Shown: positions 1 through 6,981 of the stretch, piece after piece
Layout: every line of letters begins with the position of its first letter
How positions within the stretch are numbered: position 1 is the first letter of the stretch
NCBI GenBank assembly: GCA_900109435.1
Contig: FNZT01000003.1
Span: 124,001-188,000, forward strand
Direction: 5' to 3'
DNA length: 64,000 bases
DNA from: Ruminococcus sp. YRD2003
Lineage (GTDB): Bacteria > Bacillota > Clostridia > Oscillospirales > Ruminococcaceae
Notes under the pieces: generated by a model
The model's database searches: none
Seen by the model: only the letters and a program-made list of their open reading frames with translations
What the model was told of the DNA's origin: nothing
Program-made: the position numbers and the translations under genes

Positions 1-1
1 G

Positions 2-1114
2 GGCAAGGACGAGGATGTGAGGCGTACAGTTCATACAGCGATACCGCTTGCATTCATATGCGGAGCAGCGCTCACAGTGGTGGGTATCGCAGGTGCGAAA
101 ATGATACTCACGCTTATGGGAACTCCCGATAATGTTATCGGATTGTCTGCTACATATATGCGAATATATTTCTCGGGAATCGTCGCAAGCACTCTCTACA
201 ACTTCGGCGGAGCTATCCTCCGTGCTGCCGGTGATACCAAATCACCGCTGTATTTTCTCACTTCGGCGGGTATAATGAATGTACTGCTGAATCTGTTCTT
301 TGTCATTGTCATAAAAATGGATGTAGCCGGAGTTGCCCTTGCTACAGCGCTCTCTCAGACATTGTCGGCGGTGCTTGTTATTCGTGCTCTGATGAAGCGT
401 GAGGATGCGTGCAGGCTGAAACTGCGGGAAATGAGGATATATGGGCGGCAGCTCTGGAAAATCATAAGGATAGGCTTTCCTGCGGGAATACAGGGTTCGC
501 TGTTCTCGATATCCAATGTTATCATACAATCATCGGTCAATTCTTTTGGCTCGGTCGTAATGTCGGGCAATGCTGCGGCACAGAATATCGAGGGATTTGT
601 CTATATTTCCATGAATTCCGTAAGTCAGACTGCGCTCAACTATGCCGGTCAGAACCACGGAGCAGGAAAATTTGACCGCTTGAAGAAGATAATGTTTGGC
701 TGCCTTGGACTTGCATTCGGAGCAGGTGTCTCGCTTGGAGGAATGTCAGTTCTGTTGGCGCGTCCCCTGCTGTCAATATATATTACCGACTCGGATGAGG
801 CGGTAAAGTACGGAGTAGTCCGACTGTTATTCATATGTCTCCCCTACTTTCTGTGCGGAATCATGGATGTAGCCACGGGAATGCTGCGAGGGATCGGCAG
901 CAGTATCGCTCCGATGTTCATAACCGTGGCAGGTGTATGCGGATTACGTATACTTTGGATATACACGGTATTCCGATTGCCGCAGTATCATTCGCTGGAG
1001 ATACTCTATTCGTCATATATGATATCGTGGTCGGTTACTTTTGCTGTAGAATTTGTTGTATTCTGGCTCATGCTCAGAAAAATGAGCCAAAAAGGTACAG
1101 CTCGTATATCATAA
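2..1114 (+). CDS. MATE family multidrug/cation antiporter, 5' end outside the window
   Basis: The reading frame is open to the left edge, so the gene starts before the window. The 370 visible residues are the C-terminal four fifths of a protein of about 450 residues. Repeated 20-residue hydrophobic segments separated by short charged loops, and the GAILRAAGDTKSPL segment typical of MATE exporters, support the call. MATE proteins use Na+ or H+ gradients to expel cationic drugs or metabolites across the cytoplasmic membrane; the substrate cannot be read from sequence. A GTG at 17 is in frame, but the coding sequence continues upstream of it (GKDED), so it is not the start. A second MATE gene lies at 28820-30205. 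Confidence 0.9.
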   Translation, partial: GKDEDVRRTVHTAIPLAFICGAALTVVGIAGAKMILTLMGTPDNVIGLSATYMRIYFSGIVASTLYNFGGAILRAAGDTKSPLYFLTSAGIMNVLLNLFFVIVIKMDVAGVALATALSQTLSAVLVIRALMKREDACRLKLREMRIYGRQLWKIIRIGFPAGIQGSLFSISNVIIQSSVNSFGSVVMSGNAAAQNIEGFVYISMNSVSQTALNYAGQNHGAGKFDRLKKIMFGCLGLAFGAGVSLGGMSVLLARPLLSIYITDSDEAVKYGVVRLLFICLPYFLCGIMDVATGMLRGIGSSIAPMFITVAGVCGLRILWIYTVFRLPQYHSLEILYSSYMISWSVTFAVEFVVFWLMLRKMSQKGTARIS

Positions 1115-1338
1115 AAATCAAGGACGTGGAGAGCAGCTGACTTTCCGTTAAGGAGAGCAGCCTAATACCACGCCCTTTATTTATCACCTTTTTCCTTTGA
1201 TTATGCTCTTGCTGCATAAGTATGTCACAAGGAAGTACCCTCCGTATATCAGGAGTATTACAGAAGCCGTAACAGTTACCGTTAGCTTCAAACTGGTTAG
1301 ATTCTTTGAAAAAACATTATAGATTTTATTTGTTGGTA
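1115..1338. other. Intergenic region without a recognisable gene
   Basis: No open frame with a ribosome binding site is visible. An imperfect 8-bp inverted repeat (GGACGTGG near 1121 and CCACGCCC near 1167) followed by a T-rich stretch could be a weak terminator for the MATE gene. A GAAGC/GCTTC inverted repeat lies near 1265-1292. Neither resembles a riboswitch class I know. Confidence 0.4.
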
Positions 1339-1367
1339 TTGCTTTTTTTAATAATGTGTGATATAAT
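1339..1367 (+). promoter_or_regulatory. Sigma-A promoter of the aquaporin gene
   Basis: A -35 TTGCTT (1339-1344) and a -10 TATAAT (1362-1367) are separated by 17 bp. TGA directly before the -10 gives an extended -10 element. The ribosome binding site AAAGGAGG follows at 1401-1408. Confidence 0.8.
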
Positions 1368-1416
1368 TAAAATACCATAAACCCATTATATTATTATTTT
1401 AAAGGAGGCAAATTTT

Positions 1417-2214
1417 ATGGATTCATTCAGAAAGTATGTAGCTGAGTTTTTCGGAACGTTTGTACTCGTTTTTCTCGGCTGCGGAACAGCGATGCTCGTT
1501 GGTTGTGACGCAACAAGCGGCTGCGGCTATCTGCTTACGGCGCTCGCATTTGGTCTTGTGATCGTAGGTATGGCTTACTGTATCGGCAACATTTCCGGCT
1601 GTCACATTAACCCCGCTGTGTCGCTCGGAGTGCTTATCACCGGCGGTATATCGGGAACAGACTTCTGCGGCTACGTTATTTCGCAAATCCTTGGAGCATT
1701 TGCAGCTTCAGCAACTCTCGGTGCTATCTTTGACCTTGGCGATATTCAGGACATGACAGGAGGCTTTGGTGCTAACGGTCTTGGCAGCCTTACAGAGGTT
1801 CCGGGTGATATAACCGCTAAGAGCGTTATGGCAGGTCTGCTCATCGAGTGTATACTTACCTTTATTTTTGTGCTTACTATCCTCGGAGTTACTTCCAAGA
1901 AGTTCAATCATGGCTCATTCGGCGGACTCATCATCGGTCTCACACTCACACTCGTACACATTTTCGGAATCGGTCTCACAGGCACTTCCGTGAACCCTGC
2001 AAGAAGCATTGCTCCCGCTGTTTTCGCAGGTGGTGACAGTCTCAAGTATGTATGGGTATTCATCGTTGGACCGCTTGCAGGTGCTGCGATCGCTGCATTT
2101 CTTTACAAGTGGTTTGAGGCAGGAGTCAAGGCTCCCAAAGCTGAGGTCGAAGCTGAGAAGCCGGTAAAGTCAGTTGCTTCCAAGCCCAATAACTCAAAGA
2201 AAAAGAAGAAGTAA
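1417..2214 (+). CDS. Aquaporin (MIP family water channel)
   Basis: The 265-residue membrane protein carries both aquaporin signature boxes, NPA at residues 65-67 (HINPAVSL) and 193-195 (SVNPARS), each following a half-helix. The residues lining the aromatic/arginine filter can be placed by comparison with E. coli AqpZ: F45, H181, T190 and R196. This is the water-selective pattern rather than the glycerol facilitator pattern (W/G/F/R). Six membrane helices are evident. The C-terminus is a lysine-rich cytoplasmic tail. The start ATG is 6-7 bases behind AAAGGAGG. The gene is monocistronic, with its own promoter and a strong terminator. Water permeation is inferred from the filter residues; transport of other small solutes is possible. 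Confidence 0.92.
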   Translation: MDSFRKYVAEFFGTFVLVFLGCGTAMLVGCDATSGCGYLLTALAFGLVIVGMAYCIGNISGCHINPAVSLGVLITGGISGTDFCGYVISQILGAFAASATLGAIFDLGDIQDMTGGFGANGLGSLTEVPGDITAKSVMAGLLIECILTFIFVLTILGVTSKKFNHGSFGGLIIGLTLTLVHIFGIGLTGTSVNPARSIAPAVFAGGDSLKYVWVFIVGPLAGAAIAAFLYKWFEAGVKAPKAEVEAEKPVKSVASKPNNSKKKKK

Positions 2215-2274
2215 AACTGAAGGTGCCTCGGTTTAGAGGTGCGTTGATAAAGAAGTTTTTAGATTTGAAAATCA

Positions 2275-2310
2275 GGCTGCGTAACCTATTCGGTTACGCA
2301 GCCTTTTTTT
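2275..2310 (+). terminator. Intrinsic terminator of the aquaporin gene
   Basis: A perfect 12-bp stem GGCTGCGTAACC (2275-2286) / GGTTACGCAGCC (2292-2303) with a 5-base loop is followed by seven T. Confidence 0.95.
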
Positions 2311-2399
2311 GTCATTCTTCATACCATCAGCAAAAGCAGTCGTAACGGCTGTTGGTATTACATCGTTTTTATGCTTTTGCAAAAAATTTCATCCTACCC

Positions 2400-2428
2400 T
2401 TGACAAACAGTAAAGCACCTGCTATAAT
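2400..2428 (+). promoter_or_regulatory. Consensus sigma-A promoter of the gntR-ABC operon
   Basis: TTGACA (2400-2405) and TATAAT (2423-2428) with a 17-bp spacer match the consensus exactly. The strong promoter fits a unit held down by the repressor encoded in its first gene. Confidence 0.93.
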
Positions 2429-2450
2429 TGTATACATAGAGGTTATACAA
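2428..2450 (+). promoter_or_regulatory. Palindromic operator at the start site of the gntR-ABC operon
   Basis: TTGTATA (2428-2434) and TATACAA (2444-2450) are perfect inverted arms around a 9-bp centre. The site overlaps the end of the -10 box and the expected transcription start. That position suits repression by the GntR/YtrA protein encoded next; binding is inferred. Confidence 0.65.
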
Positions 2451-2515
2451 TTTAGACTTTCAAGGTAGTTGCAAATGCTTTGAGAGCTTTGACCCTAAAG
2501 GAGTGTACACGAATT

Positions 2516-2896
2516 ATGAATATCAACATCAGCAACGCATCCGGCGAACCGATCTATTTGCAGATCGCAAACCAGATCAAGACGCTGATACTGGAGGGAA
2601 AGCTAAAAGAGGGCGAAGCTCTGCCTTCTATGCGCATTTTAGCCACAGAACTTCGTATCAGCTTTATGACAACGAAGCGTGCCTACGAGGAACTTGAGCG
2701 TGACGGCTTTATTGAAAGCTATACTGGCAAGGGCTCTTTTGTAAAGGCACAGAATATTGAGCTTTATCGTGAGGAGCAGATCAAGCGTATCGAGTCCCTG
2801 CTCATTGAGGCAGGCGATACGGCACGCAAGGCAGGCGTCACGATGGAGGAGCTCCATGAACTTCTTGACCTTGTAAACGGAGGGGATCAACTATGA
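2516..2896 (+). CDS. GntR-family transcriptional regulator, YtrA subfamily
   Basis: The 126-residue protein has an N-terminal winged helix-turn-helix (residues about 10-77, with EPIYLQIANQIK and LPSMRILATEL characteristic of GntR) and only a short C-terminal helical tail. This is the YtrA layout, without a large effector domain. ATG 2516 is chosen over the upstream in-frame TTG at 2480 because AAAGGAG (2497-2503) precedes it and the family begins here. The gene heads an operon with an ABC ATPase, two permeases and a CPBP protease, and its stop overlaps the next start (ATGA). YtrA regulators usually repress their own ABC operon and respond to cell-envelope-active compounds, which is the inferred role. 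Confidence 0.9.
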   Translation: MNINISNASGEPIYLQIANQIKTLILEGKLKEGEALPSMRILATELRISFMTTKRAYEELERDGFIESYTGKGSFVKAQNIELYREEQIKRIESLLIEAGDTARKAGVTMEELHELLDLVNGGDQL

Positions 2897-3771
2897 CCGC
2901 ATTTGATAATGCGATTGAGATCAAGGGCGTGACAAAGCGTTACGACGGCTTCACGCTGGATAATATCAGTTTTGAAGTGCCTAAGGGCTGTATTATGGGA
3001 TTTATCGGACAGAACGGTGCAGGCAAGACCACAACGATCCGCAGTCTTTTGCATATCACAGACATTGACAGCGGCGAGATACGTCTGCTCGGTCTTGACC
3101 ATATCAAGGACGAAACAGCGATCAAAAAGCGTATCGCTGTGGTATTTGACGAGCTGCCGTTCCATGATGTGTTCACCGCAAAGGATATGGCTCGCATCTT
3201 TGAGGGAATGTACCCCGAATGGGACAATACTGTGTATCAGCAGTATTTGGAGCGTTTTCAGCTCCCTGTCAAAAAGAAGATCGGGCAGTTTTCCAAGGGC
3301 ATGAAGATGAAATTGCAGATCGCCTGTGCGCTGTCTCACAATGCCGAGCTGCTTATAATGGACGAGGCTACAACAGGTCTTGACCCCGTTGTTCGTGACG
3401 AGATACTGCACATCTTCATGGAATATCTGCAAAACGGCGAGCGCTCGATACTCATGTCCTCGCATATCACCTCAGACCTTGAAAAGATAGCCGATATGGT
3501 GACGTTCATCGACAAGGGGAAGATACTGCTTTCGGGTTACAAGGACGAAATAATCGAGCAGCACGGTATTCTCAAGTGCGACCAAGAAAAGCTGCAAGAT
3601 ATCGACAGTGAGGATATCGTCAGCATACGCCTGAACAATTTCGGCGCAGAGGTCATGGTGCATGACCGTGAAAATGCGTCCTACAAATACAGTGACTGCG
3701 TGATAGACCCTGCAAGCCTTGACGATATCATGCTCTACTATGTACACCGTGACACAAAGGAGTGGTCATAA
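2893..3771 (+). CDS. ABC transporter ATP-binding protein (YtrB/BcrA-like)
   Basis: The 292-residue ATPase shows Walker A GQNGAGKTT at 39-47, a variant signature FSKGMKMK around 133-140 (SKGMK for LSGGQ, common in this subfamily), Walker B LLIMDE at 153-158, D-loop GLDP and switch histidine H191. About 70 further residues form a C-terminal extension. It would power the two permeases downstream, with which it is overlapped or coupled (TAATG). With a YtrA-type regulator the likely function is export of, or resistance to, a peptide or lipid-active compound; no substrate can be inferred. Confidence 0.92.
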   Translation: MTAFDNAIEIKGVTKRYDGFTLDNISFEVPKGCIMGFIGQNGAGKTTTIRSLLHITDIDSGEIRLLGLDHIKDETAIKKRIAVVFDELPFHDVFTAKDMARIFEGMYPEWDNTVYQQYLERFQLPVKKKIGQFSKGMKMKLQIACALSHNAELLIMDEATTGLDPVVRDEILHIFMEYLQNGERSILMSSHITSDLEKIADMVTFIDKGKILLSGYKDEIIEQHGILKCDQEKLQDIDSEDIVSIRLNNFGAEVMVHDRENASYKYSDCVIDPASLDDIMLYYVHRDTKEWS

Positions 3772-4547
3772 TGAAACTTTACAGATCGCTTATATATCGT
3801 GAATTGAAGCTGACTCGTAAGCGCTGCATCCTTATGCTGATACTGTTTCTTCTGCTGTCGCTGCTGATGCTGATTCCAATAATGATTGGTGGACTATCAG
3901 GGGATTCAGAAATGGAAGAGGATCTGCTTAGTATAGTATGGCTTGCTTCTGGTATTGTCGCACTGACAGGCGGGTTCTTGGCAGGCACAAACAACGGCTT
4001 ACAGAAAGCGGATATAAATTCAGGGTGGAAGCGGTATTCCTTTATCCTCCCACCGACTGCGAAACAGCAGGCGTTGTCCGATTTGCTGACAAAGCTATGC
4101 TATATCCTGTTCTTCGGACTGTTATCAGTTGCTTTTTTAATGGTTTGCAAAATCGTATCGGGTATCAACACTGCAGTAGAGGGAATTGATCCTATCTGCC
4201 GGATGCTGAATATTTATCTTGGAGCTGTCTGTGCTGTGATGCTTGTCGATATTGCATACAGCTATATCATGATGTTTGCAAACGATAAGAATCAGTTGAA
4301 GCTGATAAGCGCACTTGCTTTTGTAGGCGCGGGAGCTGTGTTTAAAGTTTTTGGCTTTTTTCCTGGAATGAATAAAACTGAGAAGCCTGTTGAGGACGGT
4401 ACTATGATTTCGGAAGAAGCGATCAACAAATTTGAAACTTTTTTGAGTTCTGGGAAAACAACACTTTGCATATTAGCCGTTTTTGTTGTATTATGTGTAT
4501 TATTCTTCCTTGCAATGTGGAGGTCGCATGAAAGGAGAGAGTCGTAA
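3771..4547 (+). CDS. ABC-2 type transporter permease (first of two)
   Basis: The 258-residue protein has about six hydrophobic segments (residues about 20-40, 60-75, 105-125, 140-175, 185-200, 230-250) and no nucleotide-binding motif. ATG 3771 is preferred to the in-frame GTG at 3762 because AAAGGAG (3757-3763) lies 7 bases ahead of the ATG and would overlap the GTG. Its start overlaps the ATPase stop and its own stop overlaps the next gene's start (TAATGA). The tight coupling suggests equimolar synthesis of a heteromeric exporter. Confidence 0.82.
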   Translation: MKLYRSLIYRELKLTRKRCILMLILFLLLSLLMLIPIMIGGLSGDSEMEEDLLSIVWLASGIVALTGGFLAGTNNGLQKADINSGWKRYSFILPPTAKQQALSDLLTKLCYILFFGLLSVAFLMVCKIVSGINTAVEGIDPICRMLNIYLGAVCAVMLVDIAYSYIMMFANDKNQLKLISALAFVGAGAVFKVFGFFPGMNKTEKPVEDGTMISEEAINKFETFLSSGKTTLCILAVFVVLCVLFFLAMWRSHERRES

Positions 4548-5254
4548 TGACTGGACTTGTTTACAAGGAATGGAAGCAAAACCGTTGGTTTATTCTCTCT
4601 ATGATACCTTGCGGCTTCGCTCCACTTCTTGCGCTGCTGCTTTTACGTGAGCAGATAACAAGCGTGAATAATATCGCACTTCGTATCGGTGGACTTATCG
4701 CCGGATTTCTTGCAGCAGGGGCTTTGCAGATGCTTGTTCTGCGTGGCGACGACCGCAAGCTGTGGGGCTACTGGATCACCGCAACTCCCGACGGATACAA
4801 GGGCTTTCTCCGTGTGAAATATGAGATGATCTTCGGAATGATCGTGCTTTTGATGTTCTCGGTGCAGTTCGTTGATATGGGATACTGTGCGGTGGCTGCC
4901 GATATGGGAAAGGCAGATGCTGTCCAGATCAGCGGAATCGCACTTCCGCTCTGCTTTGTGCAGATACTTCTTCGTGCCATTGACATACCGTTCGTCTACC
5001 GCTTCGGCAGCAAAAAGGGCAGCTTTGTAAAACTGATATGCCTGATAGTGCTTGTTATCATTATGCTGACGTTTCTGATATTAAATATAGAGCATTCCGA
5101 TAATATCATCGAAAGCTGCAAAAAGGTGATAAACGTGCAGAACAGTTCTCTGCTCCTGTCGGTGGGGCTGGTGGTATGTCTTGCCCTGTACTATCTTTCC
5201 TACCGTATCACTTGCAGGCTGTATCTGAAAGGGGTGGAGCAGTATGACCACTAA
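4547..5254 (+). CDS. ABC-2 type transporter permease (second of two)
   Basis: The 235-residue hydrophobic protein begins MTGLVYKEWKQNRW, a cytoplasmic amphipathic entry typical of ABC-2 permeases, followed by about six membrane spans. It probably pairs with the preceding permease and the ATPase. Both ends overlap neighbours. The sequence is not close enough to a characterised transporter for me to name a substrate. Confidence 0.8.
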   Translation: MTGLVYKEWKQNRWFILSMIPCGFAPLLALLLLREQITSVNNIALRIGGLIAGFLAAGALQMLVLRGDDRKLWGYWITATPDGYKGFLRVKYEMIFGMIVLLMFSVQFVDMGYCAVAADMGKADAVQISGIALPLCFVQILLRAIDIPFVYRFGSKKGSFVKLICLIVLVIIMLTFLILNIEHSDNIIESCKKVINVQNSSLLLSVGLVVCLALYYLSYRITCRLYLKGVEQYDH

Positions 5255-6086
5255 AAATAAGTGTGCAAAGCCGCTCGGAATTTATCTGCTGACCGTGTTT
5301 GCGTTCATGCTGCTATTCGTTCTTTGTATAAAGCCTATGAATGCGTCAAATACTGTGTTCTACATCATATACATGATATTTTCATTCTCCCCTGCCATCG
5401 CAAGCCTTATCACAAGAGCCGTCACTAAAGAGGGCTTCCGTGATATGAAGCTGCATCTGAAACTCAGCGGCAATTTCAAATGGTATCTGCTGGCTTTCGG
5501 GCTTCCGTTGATCTGCTTCTCCGCTAAATTCCTGCTACCCGTCATTCTCAGCGGTCATGCTGACTGGCTCGGCGGTTTTACGGCTCAGAATGTGCTCTCA
5601 AACTTGTTCACACTTGCAGCAATGTCGGCAGTGATGTCGATAGGAATCCTTGGTGAAGAACTTGGCTGGCGTGGGTATATGAACCGGAAAATGGAACCGC
5701 TGCTTGGCAGGGTCGGAACTTGTATAGTGGGCGGAATCGTATGGGGTCTGTGGCATCTGCCAATGGATATTTTCGGCTGTGACGGCGCAATTTCCGATGC
5801 TTTTGCTATGTGCGGCGGAAGAATGATACAGCTCACGCTTTTCGGCGTGTTCCTGATGTGGATGACGAAAAAGACAGACAGCGTATTCCCCGCGGTGATC
5901 GGACATTATATGTTCAATGAAAGTCAGGGGGCGCTGGCAAACCTCTTATATCAGGGCAATATCCCCGAAAATGCCGATCTCGGAGTGATTGCAGATGTAT
6001 TTGAGTTTCTGCCAATGTTCGTGGTAGCGGCGGTGTTTATGGTAATGCTCCTGAGTGATAAGAACAGGACTTCAAAAACTGTATAA
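5244..6086 (+). CDS. CPBP family intramembrane metalloprotease (Abi/CAAX-like)
   Basis: The 280-residue, roughly eight-helix membrane protein has the three conserved motifs of the family: EExxxR (E138 E139 ... R143 in LGEELGWRGY), the second motif with H171 (WGLWHLP) and the third with H221 and N225 (GHYMFN). These residues form the glutamate/histidine metal site of Rce1-like proteases. It starts 11 bases before the preceding permease stops, so it belongs to the operon. In Firmicutes such proteins occur with bacteriocin and peptide transport genes, where they mature or give immunity to peptides. That role here is inference. Confidence 0.88.
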   Translation: MTTKNKCAKPLGIYLLTVFAFMLLFVLCIKPMNASNTVFYIIYMIFSFSPAIASLITRAVTKEGFRDMKLHLKLSGNFKWYLLAFGLPLICFSAKFLLPVILSGHADWLGGFTAQNVLSNLFTLAAMSAVMSIGILGEELGWRGYMNRKMEPLLGRVGTCIVGGIVWGLWHLPMDIFGCDGAISDAFAMCGGRMIQLTLFGVFLMWMTKKTDSVFPAVIGHYMFNESQGALANLLYQGNIPENADLGVIADVFEFLPMFVVAAVFMVMLLSDKNRTSKTV

Positions 6087-6093
6087 CGATAAT

Positions 6094-6113
6094 AACGCTC
6101 AGGGAGCGTTTGC
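6094..6113 (+). terminator. Possible weak terminator of the ABC/CPBP operon
   Basis: A 7-bp stem AACGCTC / GAGCGTT with a 3-base loop lies just after the stop, but the following T-tract is interrupted (TGCAGTTTTA). The function is uncertain. Confidence 0.35.
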
Positions 6114-6203
6114 AGTTTTAAGGGATAGTATAGCCGAATGAAACTCATTGACGTAAACACATACCGATTTTTTGAATTCTTCAAATTTTTCATTTCACAA
6201 ATT

Positions 6204-6701
6204 TCAGGCGATATGCTTTTCGATATATTCAACAACTTCGCTTCTGTCAATGTTAAGAGAAAAAGCGAACTCCTCAAACAGCATATTCTCTGCAAGACTA
6301 AGATAATTCTCGTCCGCTGAACGCAGCTTCTTTCCGCTTTTGGCAAGTTCTTTACGACGCAGATACAGTGTTTTGATCAGTCTTATGATCTCATGCTTGT
6401 CAGCCTCTTTAATGATGCGGCTGTATTCTTCCTTACGCTTGATGTCGTTGTCTATCCATATGAGCTCCTCGGAGTTCATATGGGAGATAAGCTCATCGAC
6501 CTCAGCCTTTGAGCATATCGAGTGCATCTTATTTAAAGCCGCTTCGTTGTTTGTAGGTACATAGAAGATGTTTTTATCCGAGTTTATATGCTTTAGAATG
6601 TAGTATTCCTGTTGTTCTCCCGTAAAATCACGCTTTTCTATCGCTGTGACCTTACATATTCCGAATGTCCCGTACATCACCATATCGCCTATGCTATACA
6701 T
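6204..6701 (-). CDS. CarD-like transcriptional regulator
   Basis: The 165-residue protein begins MYSIGDMVMYGTFGICKV, the entry of the CarD/CdnL/TRCF RNA-polymerase-interacting domain (residues about 1-60), followed by a helical C-terminal domain that binds promoter DNA in CarD relatives. CarD proteins contact the RNA polymerase beta subunit and stabilise open complexes. The start at 6701 is chosen over the open frame to 6740 because GAGGTGAT is 6-7 bases upstream and the family begins at this methionine. The gene is alone on the minus strand, with its own promoter and a long hairpin at the 5' end of its mRNA. No sporulation or stress context is visible. Confidence 0.88.
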   Translation of the reverse strand: MYSIGDMVMYGTFGICKVTAIEKRDFTGEQQEYYILKHINSDKNIFYVPTNNEAALNKMHSICSKAEVDELISHMNSEELIWIDNDIKRKEEYSRIIKEADKHEIIRLIKTLYLRRKELAKSGKKLRSADENYLSLAENMLFEEFAFSLNIDRSEVVEYIEKHIA

Positions 6702-6723
6702 AAGTATCACCTCATAAAAATAA

Positions 6724-6778
6724 TAGAGAACGTGAAGCAAGTAACCGGACTTACGCAGTAACTGCTACACGTTCTCTA
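6724..6778 (-). promoter_or_regulatory. Long hairpin at the 5' end of the carD-like mRNA
   Basis: TAGAGAACGTG (6724-6734 on the plus strand) and CACGTTCTCTA (6768-6778) are perfect 11-bp arms. Pairing continues inward with mismatches (AGCA/TGCT, then GT-AC/GT-AC), giving about 18 pairs in total. The promoter at 6784-6812 would start the transcript at or just before the hairpin. On the transcribed strand the hairpin is followed by TATTATTTTT and then the ribosome binding site, so it could act as a leader terminator or as a 5' stabiliser. Confidence 0.6.
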
Positions 6779-6783
6779 ATTCA

Positions 6784-6812
6784 ATTATATCAGTTTTTAA
6801 GATGAAAAGCAA
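6784..6812 (-). promoter_or_regulatory. Sigma-A promoter of the carD-like gene
   Basis: On the minus strand TTGCTT (6812-6807), a 17-bp spacer and TATAAT (6789-6784), with TGA in front of the -10 (extended -10). Confidence 0.82.
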
Positions 6813-6863
6813 AGGCAGTTTTGCACAAAAAACAAGTCTATATGCTTATCTCATATAGTAATA

Positions 6864-6897
6864 AACAGCCTGATATTTTGGAGTATATCCGGCTGTT
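6864..6897 (-). terminator. Candidate terminator of the CYTH-to-GGDEF operon
   Basis: AACAGCC (6864-6870) and GGCTGTT (6891-6897) form a 7-bp stem extended by GATAT/ATATC. It lies about 85 bases past the stop of the last gene. The tail on the minus strand is TTTATTAC, only moderately U-rich. Confidence 0.55.
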
Positions 6898-6981
6898 CTT
6901 TTCATAGTCTGCTGTAAAGGTCTTGCATATAGTAGTTGGAATAAGCCCTCTATATCAGCGTACTGTATTTAGCTGGACCTT

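Noticed and set aside
6724..6778. T-box or known riboswitch in the carD-like leader
   Set aside because: The T-box sequence AGGGTGG and other class signatures are absent; only a long simple hairpin is seen.
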